The position numbers and the translations under genes are program-made. Of a stretch of DNA of 64,000 nucleotides, positions 1 through 8,758 are shown piece after piece (within the stretch, counting starts at the first letter, position 1; the number at the start of each line of letters is the position of its first letter). The notes beneath the pieces are model-generated. The model was not told where the DNA came from, did no database searches, and saw only the letters and a program-made list of their open reading frames with translations. Location of the stretch: positions 36,717 to 100,716 of the forward strand of contig CAMDHH010000002.1 in the NCBI GenBank assembly GCA_945898065.1, in the 5' to 3' direction. The DNA is from Bifidobacterium breve (GTDB lineage Bacteria; Actinomycetota; Actinomycetes; Nanopelagicales; Nanopelagicaceae).

Positions 1-282
1 AGTATCGGTTACGCGAAAGATAATTGCGTGGTGCACATAATTTTTACGCTGGGGGATAAATTCGATACTTCGAATAATTGAATCTGCGCTGACTTTTGGA
101 TCAAGTAAAAAACATCGATAATCATCTGTACCTTTATTTGGGGCAGCGGGTAGGTATGCCTTCTTCATCGTGACGCTATATTTCTTGACCTTAGGAGCCT
201 TGGCTGCATCTGCAACTTGTGGCATAAAGGATGTAAGCAATACTGCTGCTACCGCTGGAACGAAAAGCTTTCGCATATTCAT
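1..282 (-). CDS. Secreted copper type II monooxygenase-like protein, N-terminal part
   Basis: This gene runs off the left edge of the window; only about 94 N-terminal residues are present. The protein starts MNMRKLFVP and has a signal peptide ending near VADA-A. The visible mature part contains a DDYRCF segment followed by a Val-His-His-Ala-Ile stretch. Both are typical of the N-terminal copper-binding domain of ascorbate-dependent type II copper monooxygenases (PHM/DBM fold), where the His-His pair binds the CuH site. Function beyond that is inference because the catalytic C-terminal half is outside the window. It follows the photolyase gene on the same strand after 37 bp and could be read from the same transcript. 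A second ATG six bases downstream is an equally possible start. Confidence 0.6.
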   Translation of the reverse strand, partial: MNMRKLFVPAVAAVLLTSFMPQVADAAKAPKVKKYSVTMKKAYLPAAPNKGTDDYRCFLLDPKVSADSIIRSIEFIPQRKNYVHHAIIFRVTDT

Positions 283-319
283 AATACAAAGAGTACCGAA
301 TCTCTCAAGAGGCAACAAT

Positions 320-1792
320 TTAGATTTTTCCTGCCTCTAGACCCTTCAAAACTTCTTGTGCACGTACCTTCAATTCAGGTAGATCAGATAAACGGTTTAA
401 ACCGAATACCTGTTGGCTCATTCGATGATTTTTGGCAAAACTCTCTTTATGGCGATCAAGAAAATCCCAATAGAGAGTCGTAAAGGGACAGGCACTCTCA
501 CCAATGCGCAGCTTTGGATTGTAGGAACAGCCCTTGCAGTAGTTAGACATTCGCGAAATGTAAGCACCACCTGCTGCATAAGGCTTAGTCATCATCCTTC
601 CACCGTCTGCATGTACGCCCATACCAATAACGTTGGGAACCATTACCCATTCACTTGCATCGATAAATACTTCTCGCATCCAGTCCAAAAATTCTTGTGG
701 GTTAGTCCCAGTCACTAATGCAAGATTAGATAACAACATAAGGCGAGGAATATGGTGAACCCACGCACGTTCATTGATATCGCTTACAGTTTGCTTGATG
801 CAGTTCATCGAAGTTTTATTGGGGTCGCTAAATAAAGGTAGTAACGGGCGGTTTGCGCCGAGTTCATTATTTTCGCGATAGTCAGGTCCTAGAAACCAAT
901 ACATTCCGTTGACATATTCACGCCAGCCGATGATTTGGCGAACGAAACCTTCAGCAGATTCAATAGGAACCGATCCTGTCTTGTAGGCCTTCATTGCCCC
1001 AGAAACAACTTCACTCGCATGTAGTAATCCATTATTGATATAAGGCGAAAGTAAAGAATGGTGAAGAGCCCAGTTCTCACTAGTCATCGCATCTTCTAGC
1101 GGTCCAAATTCGTCAAAGTGATTATCAAAAAAATTCTTCATCTGTGCCAGCGCACCCTTGCGTGTTGTTGCCCATGTAGTCGTTGGCTTATGACCTAACT
1201 CTGTGGCAACAGCACTATCAATTTCATCACACTTATGTTCTAAATAAGGTGGACCTTCATATTTCTTTGGAGGAGGCAGTCGATTCTCTTTATCGAAGTT
1301 CCAGGAACCACCTTCGGGCTCTTTGCCGTTCATCAGCACACCAAGGCGAACACGTTGCTTTCTGTAAAAACTTTCCATAAGGAAACTCTTTTGATCCTTA
1401 GCCCAATCCATAAAAAGTGGCCGGGGTGTGAGGAAGAAATCATTTTCTATAAAGCTCACTCCGTATTCTTTGAGCGCTTCGAATTGCCTAAAGGAAGATG
1501 GCTCAGCGCAAACAATGGGAAGCTTGGGATATTTCTTTTCAACAACCTTCAGGCCATCAATAGTTGTTGCCGCTTTCACATATTCAACGCTAAAGCCTTC
1601 TTCTTCTAGCGATTGCGCGAAATGGCGAGCACTAGAGATAAGAAAGAAGAGGCGCTCCTTATGCCAATTGCGTCCCGTAGTCATACGGGCACTTTCAACT
1701 AAAACGATTACATCTTCTTGCGGATTAGCACCCTTGAGTGCACCAAATTTTCTATGCAGATGATCAAAGGGAATATAGATAATGCGCTTCAT
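320..1792 (-). CDS. Fe-S cluster cryptochrome/photolyase-related protein (FeS-BCP / DPRP family)
   Basis: This 490-residue protein matches the deoxyribodipyrimidine photolyase-related family, whose studied members are (6-4) photolyases carrying FAD, a ribolumazine antenna and a 4Fe-4S cluster. The N-terminal part is the Rossmann-like antenna domain, starting [11 protein letters not shown]. The helical FAD domain contains [12 protein letters not shown] and the WVHHIPRLM segment. Cysteines that fit the cluster ligands are one in the MNCIKQT segment and three in CKGCSYNP...ESACPF near the C terminus. The expected role is light-driven repair of UV lesions. It overlaps the upstream DUF2256 gene by 4 nt (ATGA), so the two are probably translationally coupled. 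The riboflavin operon that would supply FAD and lumazine precursors lies divergently just upstream. Confidence 0.9.
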   Translation of the reverse strand: MKRIIYIPFDHLHRKFGALKGANPQEDVIVLVESARMTTGRNWHKERLFFLISSARHFAQSLEEEGFSVEYVKAATTIDGLKVVEKKYPKLPIVCAEPSSFRQFEALKEYGVSFIENDFFLTPRPLFMDWAKDQKSFLMESFYRKQRVRLGVLMNGKEPEGGSWNFDKENRLPPPKKYEGPPYLEHKCDEIDSAVATELGHKPTTTWATTRKGALAQMKNFFDNHFDEFGPLEDAMTSENWALHHSLLSPYINNGLLHASEVVSGAMKAYKTGSVPIESAEGFVRQIIGWREYVNGMYWFLGPDYRENNELGANRPLLPLFSDPNKTSMNCIKQTVSDINERAWVHHIPRLMLLSNLALVTGTNPQEFLDWMREVFIDASEWVMVPNVIGMGVHADGGRMMTKPYAAGGAYISRMSNYCKGCSYNPKLRIGESACPFTTLYWDFLDRHKESFAKNHRMSQQVFGLNRLSDLPELKVRAQEVLKGLEAGKI

Positions 1793-1932
1793 TTATTTTC
1801 TCGGCAACGCTCGCTGCAATATTTCACTTCGTTCCAGTTTTTAGCCCACTTTTTGCGCCATTCAAATTCAAGGCCACAGCGCACGCAGGTCTTCGGTGTA
1901 AACCCATTTTTATCTTTTGCTATGCGTGGCAT
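1789..1932 (-). CDS. DUF2256 family zinc-ribbon-like small protein
   Basis: This 47-residue protein carries CVRCG, then a basic aromatic FEWRKKW segment, then YCSERCR. That is the compact four-cysteine pattern of DUF2256 proteins, which are commonly encoded beside cryptochrome/photolyase-related genes. The four Cys probably bind zinc; the molecular role is not established. Its stop codon overlaps the photolyase start as ATGA. A TATTCT box lies 7 nt before the ATG, suggesting a leaderless transcript. Confidence 0.85.
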   Translation of the reverse strand: MPRIAKDKNGFTPKTCVRCGLEFEWRKKWAKNWNEVKYCSERCRENK

Positions 1933-1948
1933 AGCGCAGAGAATACTG

Positions 1949-1976
1949 TTGAATCTCTCGATTCTCTTATTATTGT
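1949..1976 (+). promoter_or_regulatory. Sigma-70-type promoter of the riboflavin operon
   Basis: A -35-like TTGAAT (1949-1954) and a -10-like TATTGT (1971-1976) are 16 nt apart. Transcription would start near 1983, just before the FMN riboswitch. The opposite strand of this gap carries the DUF2256 promoter. Confidence 0.5.
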
Positions 1977-1998
1977 GAAAGGCGCTAGAATTGGGTTG

Positions 1999-2122
1999 TT
2001 GTTATCGGGGTCGATGTAATTTCGAACCGGCGGTTATAGTCCGCGACCCGCACATATCCAATGGGCGGTTGACTCAGTGAAACTCTGAGACCGACGGTTA
2101 AAGTCCGGATGAGAGATAACAG
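1999..2122 (+). promoter_or_regulatory. FMN riboswitch (RFN element)
   Basis: The segment contains the conserved blocks of the RFN aptamer in order: an AACCGGCGGT-like block, TAGTCCGCGACCC, a variable stem, GACCGACGGTTA, and AAGTCCGGATGAGAGA. The closing P1 helix is visible: TTGTTATC (1999-2006) pairs with GATAACAG (2115-2122). The 3' strand of P1 ends one base before a GGAA that can serve as the ribosome binding site for ribD at 2138. FMN binding would therefore plausibly hide that site. The riboswitch controls the downstream riboflavin genes. Confidence 0.95.
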
Positions 2123-2137
2123 CGGAATCGGTGCACC

Positions 2138-3133
2138 TTGTTTATCGATGACGCCTACGCGCATCTGTGCTCGCTCAGCCTTGCCGGCTTAGGAGTGAGT
2201 ACTCCCAACCCAAATGTTTCTGCTGCCATTTATTCACCCGATGGCGCACTCATTGCATCTGGTTTTCATAACCGAAAGATTTCACCCGATCACGCAGAAG
2301 TAATTGCACTCAAAGGCGCACAATCCCTCGCGCGCGGAGCAACAATGATTGTTTCCCTTGAACCGTGTGCGCATACAGGAACAACTCCGCCATGTACTCA
2401 AGCAATCATTGATGCGGGTATCGCAAAAGTTATTTATGCAGTGAGCGACCCCAACCCCATTGCAGCCGGGGGAGCGCAGGTTCTGAGATCTGCTGGAATC
2501 GAAGTTGAATATATCCATTCTGCCGAACTCGAATTCGTTCAACGTGCCTGGTTACATAAAGTACAAAGTGGCAAGCCATTGATGGTTTGGAAAGTTGCTA
2601 CAACTCTTGATGGAAAAGTTGCAGCAAGTGATTCAACGTCGCAATGGATTAGTGGGCCGCAATCTCGCGAAGATGTTCAACTACTACGTGCGCAATCTGA
2701 TGCAATTTTGGTTGGTACCAATACAGCCATCGTCGATAACCCACATCTGATTCCACGCGGTCATAGCGCAAGGCCTGTGCGCATCGTTTGTGGTGAGCAA
2801 GAAGTGCCGGCCGCTAATAAGGTCTTTGATAACGCGGCTCGCACAGTTGTAGTCAAAAGCAAATCAATTCCAGATCTTATGAATCAATTGATTCAAGAAG
2901 AATTCAATCAAGTCCTAGTTGAAGCTGGTCCCACCTTTGGTTCTGCGCTCTTGAAATCAGGAAATATTGACGAACTCGTTATTTATCAGGCACCAAAAGT
3001 ACTTGGCGCAGGAAAAGACTTCGTGAGCAACCTTGGAATTACAACCCTTGATGATCATCTTGATCTAGAACTCATCTCTGTGCAGCGCTGCGGCAGCGAT
3101 ATCAAATCCCACTATGCAGTGAAGGGGCGCTAA
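2138..3133 (+). CDS. ribD: Bifunctional riboflavin deaminase/reductase RibD
   Basis: RibD catalyses the second and third steps of riboflavin synthesis from the GTP cyclohydrolase II product: pyrimidine deamination, then NADPH-dependent reduction of the ribosyl chain. The N-terminal deaminase shows the zinc site His52-Ala-Glu54 and Pro76-Cys77...Cys86. The reductase half starts near residue 150 ([11 protein letters not shown]) and contains [10 protein letters not shown] and an [11 protein letters not shown] segment. Length (331 residues) is normal. The only sensible start is TTG at 2138, about 10 nt after a weak GGAA; family members begin with an equivalent IDDAY segment. The next gene starts at the base after the stop codon. 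Confidence 0.95.
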   Translation: MFIDDAYAHLCSLSLAGLGVSTPNPNVSAAIYSPDGALIASGFHNRKISPDHAEVIALKGAQSLARGATMIVSLEPCAHTGTTPPCTQAIIDAGIAKVIYAVSDPNPIAAGGAQVLRSAGIEVEYIHSAELEFVQRAWLHKVQSGKPLMVWKVATTLDGKVAASDSTSQWISGPQSREDVQLLRAQSDAILVGTNTAIVDNPHLIPRGHSARPVRIVCGEQEVPAANKVFDNAARTVVVKSKSIPDLMNQLIQEEFNQVLVEAGPTFGSALLKSGNIDELVIYQAPKVLGAGKDFVSNLGITTLDDHLDLELISVQRCGSDIKSHYAVKGR

Positions 3134-3745
3134 ATGTTTACAGGATTAGTGAGCGAACTTGGAATAGTAAAAGAGATCACGCGCGGCGAGAGTTCAGCAA
3201 TTTTCACAATCACCGCTCCTAAGTCAGTACTCGGCCTATCCCTGGGTGATTCCATCGCAGTCAATGGGACATGTCTGACAGCTACATCTATTGCTGGCGA
3301 CTCATTCACCGCAGATGTCATGGTGCAAACACTTTCACTTACCTCCCTTGCTCAATTAGAAGTTGGTTCACTTGTAAACCTAGAACTTGCTGCCACATTA
3401 GATATGCGCATGGGCGGCCATATTGTTCAAGGTCATGTTGATGGCACTGCAACGATGGTGCAATTACTACCGGGGGATAAGTGGGCACAATTTGATATCA
3501 AAGCCCCAGAACATCTTTTGAAATATGTTGTTGCGCAAGGATCAATTACTCTCGATGGAGTATCTCTAACAGTTGGATCTATCGATGATGCAAAACAGAT
3601 AATCACTGTCTGGCTTATCCCTGAAACTCTTTCCAAAACAAATCTCTCCAAGAAGAAGCCAGGTGATCTCATCAATATCGAAGTAGATATCTTGGCTAAA
3701 TATGTTGAGCGCCTTATCTCTAAGGGGGCCATCGATGGAAAATAA
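3134..3745 (+). CDS. ribE: Riboflavin synthase alpha chain
   Basis: This enzyme dismutates two molecules of 6,7-dimethyl-8-ribityllumazine into riboflavin and the pyrimidine precursor. The 203-residue protein has the canonical MFTGLV start and two similar lumazine-binding halves. The first has DSIAVNGTCLT and the second GSITLDGVSLTV. It begins directly after the ribD stop and overlaps the ribBA start by 11 nt. It is the second gene of the FMN-riboswitch operon. Some nomenclatures call this gene ribC. Confidence 0.95.
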   Translation: MFTGLVSELGIVKEITRGESSAIFTITAPKSVLGLSLGDSIAVNGTCLTATSIAGDSFTADVMVQTLSLTSLAQLEVGSLVNLELAATLDMRMGGHIVQGHVDGTATMVQLLPGDKWAQFDIKAPEHLLKYVVAQGSITLDGVSLTVGSIDDAKQIITVWLIPETLSKTNLSKKKPGDLINIEVDILAKYVERLISKGAIDGK

Positions 3746-4958
3746 TTTCAAAGATGCCCTAGAGCGCTTTGCTCGTGGCGAAATGGTTATTGTTATCGAT
3801 GATCTAGATCGTGAAAACGAGGGCGACATCATCATGTTGGCAGAATATGCAACTGCAGAAAAGACTGCCTTCATGGTTCGCCACACCACTGGAATTTTGT
3901 GCGTTGCTATCACTGCACAGCGTGCTCATGAATTGCACTTGCCTTATATGGTGGAAAATAATCAAGATAAACGAAAGACAGCTTTTACAGTCTCCATAGA
4001 TTTCATCGAAGGTCTAACTACTGGCGTAAGTGCAACGGAGCGAAGCGCAACAATCAAAGCCATGGCTAATCCAAAATCGCAACCAACAGATTTCATTCGT
4101 CCTGGCCATATCTATCCACTGATTGCACACCCTGATGGATTGCGTACACGAAGCGGTCACACCGAAGCAGGCGTTGCACTTGCCGAGTTAGCAGGAAAAT
4201 ATCCAGCAGCGCTGCTCTCTGAAATTGTTGCCGAAGATGGCTCAATGGCTAAGGGAGATGTTCTCAAAGAGTTTGCACACAAATTCAACATTCCAATTAT
4301 TTCAATTGCGCAAATTAAGGAATACCAAGCAACTCTTGCGCTATCTCCAAAGATCGTAACTTTTCCTGCCCATGATTTTGAGTGGGTAGATGTTCAACTA
4401 GAAAATGGCATCTGGTCACTTGCCACATATCCATCCCTCAAACATCGCGAGCAAGTAGTGATGCGCTTTGGTCAGGGCAATAAAGTCCCATTGGTTCGCA
4501 TCCACTCCGAATGTTTCACAGGAGATGTCATTGGTTCACAGCGCTGTGATTGCGGCGCGCAATTACAAAAATCTATTGCAGCTATCGAAGAATATGGTTA
4601 CGGATACGTGCTCTATCTTCGCGATCATGAAGGCCGAGGCATTGGACTCACAGAAAAGCTCAAGGCCTATGGCCTGCAAAATCAAGGCCGGGACACAGTC
4701 GATGCAAACCTTGAACTTGGCCATCAAGTTGATTCGCGTGATTGGTCTGAAGCGATTTCAATTCTGAAAAACCTCAACCTGACTTCTATCAAGTTATTGA
4801 CGAGTAATCCTAAAAAGATTGAAGCCGTCACTAGCAATGGCATTACATGTGAACAAATCTCACTTGAGATTGCTCCTAATGAATTTAGCGCAAAGTACTT
4901 AGCAACAAAGGCAGATCGCCTTGGACATATTTCAACACAAGTAACTGGAGGAAAATAA
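3735..4958 (+). CDS. ribBA: Bifunctional 3,4-dihydroxy-2-butanone 4-phosphate synthase / GTP cyclohydrolase II
   Basis: The protein makes both precursors of lumazine. The N-terminal domain (about 1-200) converts ribulose 5-phosphate to dihydroxybutanone phosphate and shows DDLDRENEGDI and the RPGHIYPL and SGHTEA motifs. The C-terminal domain (about 205-407) opens GTP and shows the zinc-binding Cys pattern ECFTGDVIGSQRCDCG followed by DHEGRGIGL. ATG 3735 is chosen because an AAGGGGG ribosome site lies just upstream and the protein then starts MENNFKDAL. A longer upstream reading frame has no such site. The stop overlaps the ribH start by one base (TAATG). Confidence 0.95.
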   Translation: MENNFKDALERFARGEMVIVIDDLDRENEGDIIMLAEYATAEKTAFMVRHTTGILCVAITAQRAHELHLPYMVENNQDKRKTAFTVSIDFIEGLTTGVSATERSATIKAMANPKSQPTDFIRPGHIYPLIAHPDGLRTRSGHTEAGVALAELAGKYPAALLSEIVAEDGSMAKGDVLKEFAHKFNIPIISIAQIKEYQATLALSPKIVTFPAHDFEWVDVQLENGIWSLATYPSLKHREQVVMRFGQGNKVPLVRIHSECFTGDVIGSQRCDCGAQLQKSIAAIEEYGYGYVLYLRDHEGRGIGLTEKLKAYGLQNQGRDTVDANLELGHQVDSRDWSEAISILKNLNLTSIKLLTSNPKKIEAVTSNGITCEQISLEIAPNEFSAKYLATKADRLGHISTQVTGGK

Positions 4959-5413
4959 TGGCTGGCCACGCACCCGATATCTCAATCCCGCATCTACCCA
5001 ATGCAAAAGTTGCCATCATCTCTTCATCCTGGCATTTAGATATTTGCAACGATCTCATCGCAGGTGCTATCCGCGCACTGGATGAGGCAAAGGTAGGAAA
5101 AATTGAGGTCATATTTGTTCCAGGTTCTTTTGAGATTCCACTTGCTTCGCAAAAGGCATTTGAAAAAGGTTTCGATGCAGTCGTTGCCCTTGGCCTAGTA
5201 CTCAAAGGTGAGACTCCACATTTTGATTATGTCTGCCAAGGTGTCACACAAGGCATCATCGATGTTCAACTCAAGTTCTCAAGGCCCATTGGCTACGGAG
5301 TCTTGATGTGTAATGACCTTGATCAAGCGATCGCGCGCTCTGGACGTGCTGGAAGCAAAGAAGATAAAGGCTATGACAGCGCAATGGCTGCCCTCAAACT
5401 AGTTGAGTTATAA
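4958..5413 (+). CDS. ribH: 6,7-dimethyl-8-ribityllumazine synthase
   Basis: This enzyme condenses the RibD-pathway pyrimidine with dihydroxybutanone phosphate to give lumazine, the substrate of RibE. The 151-residue protein shows the substrate-binding SSWHLDICNDL segment, VPGSFEIPLA, and LGLVLKGETPHFDYVC with the catalytic His. A GGAGG ribosome site precedes the ATG, which overlaps the ribBA stop. It is the last biosynthetic gene of the operon. Confidence 0.95.
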   Translation: MAGHAPDISIPHLPNAKVAIISSSWHLDICNDLIAGAIRALDEAKVGKIEVIFVPGSFEIPLASQKAFEKGFDAVVALGLVLKGETPHFDYVCQGVTQGIIDVQLKFSRPIGYGVLMCNDLDQAIARSGRAGSKEDKGYDSAMAALKLVEL

Positions 5414-5423
5414 GTTATCGCAC

Positions 5424-5831
5424 ATGCAACTTCTTCGAAGAGTTCCTCAAATCATTCTTGGGCTCGCACTTGCCTATGCAGGCATCGGACACCTGACAAC
5501 GAGTCGCCAAGAGTTTCAAGCACAAGTTCCAACTCTGTTCAAAGATTATGCAGATTTTGTAGTTCTAGCATCTGGTGTAGTCGAAATTGTCTTAGGGCTG
5601 AGCCTCATTGCATTATGGAAATACCGTGTTCAAGTTGGCGCTTTAGTTGCACTATTTTTTGTCGCAATCTTTTGGGGAAACATTTCGCAATACATCAACA
5701 AAGTCGATGCTTTCGGATTAGATAGCGATCAAGCACGCTTCATACGTTTACTCTTTCAGCCATTACTGGTTATCTGGGCACTGGGAAGCACCGGAGCCTG
5801 GCGTGCTTATAGAAGTTCTAGAAGTAAGTAA
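5424..5831 (+). CDS. DoxX-like integral membrane protein
   Basis: This 135-residue protein has about four hydrophobic helices. It opens with RRVPQIILGLALAYAGIGHLT, the pattern of DoxX/DoxD-like membrane proteins, and continues with an E-rich turn and LVIWALGSTGAWRAY near the end. It lies 10 bp after ribH on the same strand and is probably cotranscribed. A link to flavin metabolism is only inferred from position. A TTG start at 5403 is possible, but ATG 5424 gives a cleaner N terminus. Confidence 0.7.
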   Translation: MQLLRRVPQIILGLALAYAGIGHLTTSRQEFQAQVPTLFKDYADFVVLASGVVEIVLGLSLIALWKYRVQVGALVALFFVAIFWGNISQYINKVDAFGLDSDQARFIRLLFQPLLVIWALGSTGAWRAYRSSRSK

Positions 5832-5843
5832 GACCCTTACTTC
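5821..5843. terminator. Possible bidirectional terminator between convergent genes
   Basis: An inverted repeat GAAGTAAG...CTTACTTC with a 7-nt loop lies at the meeting point of the DoxX-like gene and the convergent secreted-protein gene. It overlaps both coding ends and has only short T-rich flanks, so it is a weak candidate. Confidence 0.35.
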
Positions 5844-7480
5844 TTCTTATAACCAGTTGGGCACTTAGGATTTGCGCCAGTTACTTTCTTACTGGTCTTT
5901 CCCTTCACGCAGGTAATAGAAATCGATTTCTTTGCAACCGATTTTGTTGGCCCCGCGATAACTACATCCTGGGATAACTTCACGTTGATGAGAGGAGTAG
6001 AGAAAGTAAATCCTTTGGCCGATAAATAAAGCCATCCGTTTTTCTCGTTGACAGTAGTTGTTGCAACCTTCTTCTCACCCTCTGATGAAGTAATCGAAAT
6101 CTCAGCCCTAATCGGCGCTTTACTAAATCCGTAAATGCAACGAGCGACATCGCTGCGCAAGCTCAGATCATAAGATCCCGATGCCTCAATTCCGCTAGCT
6201 TCAAAGTGTGGTGATGAAACCTTGTATGAAAGTGAACTAGTTTCCTTATCAAATACTGGTGGACCAGCTGCATATGCCAAAGCATTTGTAGTTACTAATC
6301 CCGCTAGGTTTCCACTTTTATCAGAGCACTTGCGCGTTGATTCATCTTGTCCGTAGCCGTAGTTCAGCGTTTTGAAAGACCAGTAATAATCTGTCGTTGT
6401 TGCCTTATCTTTATAAGAAGGTACGAAGCCTGAAACGAGTGCCAAAGCTCTAGGCCCTGACAGCATTTCAGAGATCTTTGTTGAGCCAATTCCATCGCCC
6501 TGTACACCAAAGGATTCATAAGTGAGTATTAAATCGCGAATCTTCTGAGGGATCTCTGCATTTGGAACTGTGAAATCGAGCGAAGGTACTTTTACTGGCT
6601 CTGCTTCAATTGAGATTTCTGCGCCGCTCTTCCAATCCTTTGTCACAATTGTAGGAAGATAGAGGCGGCCGTGATACCAACCCTCAGGCTTTTTTCCCAT
6701 TCGAAGTGTTATTCCAAATCGATACCCTGTCGGAAATTCTCGAATAGCTTGACAGACATTTAGATCAGTTGCTACGCACGTTGATCCATCGGGTGCGTAC
6801 TGCCTGCCATTGCTACCGTAGATTCCTACACCATCTCTATTATCGGTGGCTGTAGTCAATCGGAACGTTCCCGAAATTTCTTCGACTGGCAAAATTCCTG
6901 CAGTCATGTCACTCAATTTTAATTTTATATCTGCAACTGGTGTACCCGAAGACTTTCGTTGGCTCATTATTGATTGTACAGAAACAAAATAAGTGTCTTT
7001 GCCCGCGCTATTTATTACACCTGGCAGTTTCCACACAGCGCCCATACCTGTGCTCTGAGGCAAGTTGATAGAAGAATTTTCTTTGACTATATATCGAGGA
7101 TCATTGGGAGCAGTCTTTACATACTGTCCAGCGGTTCTATTTCCGCTGGCATCGACTGCCCAGATTTCGGCAATACACGCAATGTTTGTTGTATCTGAAC
7201 AAATATCCCAATTGGTATAGCCAAACATTTCGGGAGCATCCGTGCAAATTTTGTCAGCGAGATCTTGGCATATCAGCCAACTCTCTTTAACATTGATATC
7301 GCCTTGAGCATAGAGAACCGATGGCATTGTCCCAAGTTCATTATTTTCTTTGAATGCCAATCCAAGACTTGCAACATCTGGTGAGATCTTCATGCCAGCC
7401 TGTGCAACATTGGCCTGCATAGTCGATGCCAAGAGAAGGGCTGCAAGCATCGTTACCCCGAATTTACGGACTGACTTCAT
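5837..7480 (-). CDS. Large secreted protein with two-cysteine C-terminal tail (family member 1)
   Basis: No known enzyme domain is recognised in this 547-residue protein. It has a signal peptide (MKSVRKFG...ANVAQA) and a long mature region without further membrane helices. The C-terminal region resembles the proteins at 17198-18808 and at the right edge of the window: an FxxSGSYDLSLRSDVARCIYGF block, then GWLYLSAKGFTFS, then the tail CVKGK...NPKCPTGYKKK. It is probably exported and surface-associated; the tail may be a sorting or binding module (inference). ATG 7480 is preferred over 7498 because an AAGGTGG site sits 5 nt upstream and the signal peptide then starts cleanly. Confidence 0.75.
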   Translation of the reverse strand: MKSVRKFGVTMLAALLLASTMQANVAQAGMKISPDVASLGLAFKENNELGTMPSVLYAQGDINVKESWLICQDLADKICTDAPEMFGYTNWDICSDTTNIACIAEIWAVDASGNRTAGQYVKTAPNDPRYIVKENSSINLPQSTGMGAVWKLPGVINSAGKDTYFVSVQSIMSQRKSSGTPVADIKLKLSDMTAGILPVEEISGTFRLTTATDNRDGVGIYGSNGRQYAPDGSTCVATDLNVCQAIREFPTGYRFGITLRMGKKPEGWYHGRLYLPTIVTKDWKSGAEISIEAEPVKVPSLDFTVPNAEIPQKIRDLILTYESFGVQGDGIGSTKISEMLSGPRALALVSGFVPSYKDKATTTDYYWSFKTLNYGYGQDESTRKCSDKSGNLAGLVTTNALAYAAGPPVFDKETSSLSYKVSSPHFEASGIEASGSYDLSLRSDVARCIYGFSKAPIRAEISITSSEGEKKVATTTVNEKNGWLYLSAKGFTFSTPLINVKLSQDVVIAGPTKSVAKKSISITCVKGKTSKKVTGANPKCPTGYKKK

Positions 7481-7578
7481 CTGCCCCACCTTTGCCATCT
7501 CTATGCCGAGAAGCCTAATAAGACTCTTATCTACTCCGTCAAGTGAGTCGGCTATTTATGCAGGCAATGTGGAGTTCC

Positions 7579-7607
7579 CTCATAGCTTGAGCCTTCACGG
7601 CTACCCC
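7579..7607. repeat. Intergenic element shared with 49153-49181
   Basis: A 29-nt stretch built around AGCTTGAGCCTTC and ending in ACCCC is nearly identical to one directly upstream of the NlpC/P60 gene near 49.2 kb; about 25 of 29 positions match. At the second site it overlaps a likely promoter (TTGAGC, 18 nt, TACCCT). Confidence 0.4.
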
Positions 7608-7632
7608 AGGTAGAAGTTCTAGGGCAATCCCA

Positions 7633-7661
7633 TTGACAGCCAATCTACATGAGAGTTTAAT
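7633..7661 (+). promoter_or_regulatory. Sigma-70 promoter of the sugar ABC transporter operon
   Basis: A consensus -35 TTGACA (7633-7638), a 17-nt spacer and a -10 TTTAAT (7656-7661) place the transcription start near 7668. That is about 45 nt before the permease start codon. Confidence 0.65.
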
Positions 7662-7712
7662 AATGGTGACTGGAATCATTTCCAGAAACCTTCCATGAAG
7701 GGTGAGCACTTG

Positions 7713-8699
7713 ATGCCTATGCGCGGTGCTTCCAAATCACGTCGTTTCAAATTTCCTGAAGAGACGAGCGTTATTTTTGCGCTGCTTCTTCTTGTTGCAA
7801 TTGTTGGCTCCTTGCGTCCAATATTTCTCAAGCCCGAAAATCTTCTCAACTTGGCTGCGAGCTACTCAATATCTGCACTCCTTGCAGGCTGCATCGTTTA
7901 TTTACTGTCAATGGGAGAAATTGATCTCTCCTTTGGTTGGATTCTCAATCTCTCTGCTGTAATCGCTGGAGTTTTAATGATTGCAGGAGTTCCAGTGTGG
8001 ATTGCAATCATCATCGGAATCATCGCCGGTGGAGTAATGGGTGCAATCAACGGTGTTCTCACAGTTGTCATGCGACTTCCGCTCATCATTGTCACTTTAG
8101 GTACGGCATCGGTGTATCAGGGAGTATCACTTATTACTAATAAGTCTGGTTCAGTTGTTCCAACGGATGAAAAAATTACTACGAATATCTTCTTTAGAGC
8201 ACTCGGTGGTGATATCGAGACTCCCATCCCAATAATTCTTATTTTTGTTGTACTTGCATTTGTAGTTCTGCATTTAGTACTTCATAAGACTCGTTTTGGT
8301 TATCGAATTCTTGCAATAGGAAGTAATCCAGAAGCGGCTCGATTAGCAGGTATCCCAATAAAGCAGACAAAGATTCTTGTCTGTGCTCTCATGGGATTTG
8401 TCTCAGGAATTGGCGGAGTTCTCTTCCTTGGTTTTCGCGGCGCTGTTGATCCAACAACTGGAGCCAACTTATTACTTCCCGTTGTTGCTGCTGCAATTAT
8501 CGGTGGAACAGCGCTATCAGGTGGAGCAGGAACAGTGTGGGGCTCGCTCTACGGAGCACTCATCGTTGGCGTAATTGGAGTAGGCGTTGTATTTCTGGGT
8601 ATCGATGCAGTGTGGAGCACCCTTGTCACTGGACTTGTTATTTTATTTGCAATTGGTGTTGATCAAATTGTTCGAGTTAGAAAAAATCGAGCAGGTTAG
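7713..8699 (+). CDS. Sugar ABC transporter permease (RbsC/AraH type)
   Basis: This membrane-spanning permease of a CUT2-type sugar importer has about ten hydrophobic helices and the family's SMGEIDLSFG signature, here matching the usual 'GGIDLSVG'. It also has the RFGYRILAIGSNPEAARLAGI cytoplasmic loop that contacts the ATPase. ATG 7713 has a good AAGGGTGAG ribosome site; an upstream ATG at 7695 has none. It is the first gene of an operon with a binding protein, a double ATPase, a mutarotase-like protein and an SDR. That context suggests uptake of a deoxysugar such as L-rhamnose or L-fucose. Confidence 0.9.
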   Translation: MPMRGASKSRRFKFPEETSVIFALLLLVAIVGSLRPIFLKPENLLNLAASYSISALLAGCIVYLLSMGEIDLSFGWILNLSAVIAGVLMIAGVPVWIAIIIGIIAGGVMGAINGVLTVVMRLPLIIVTLGTASVYQGVSLITNKSGSVVPTDEKITTNIFFRALGGDIETPIPIILIFVVLAFVVLHLVLHKTRFGYRILAIGSNPEAARLAGIPIKQTKILVCALMGFVSGIGGVLFLGFRGAVDPTTGANLLLPVVAAAIIGGTALSGGAGTVWGSLYGALIVGVIGVGVVFLGIDAVWSTLVTGLVILFAIGVDQIVRVRKNRAG

Positions 8700-8758
8700 A
8701 AAAATAGAATTCAACCTTGTTCATTAGGGACATTGCTTGAATAACAAAGGGGAGAAAG

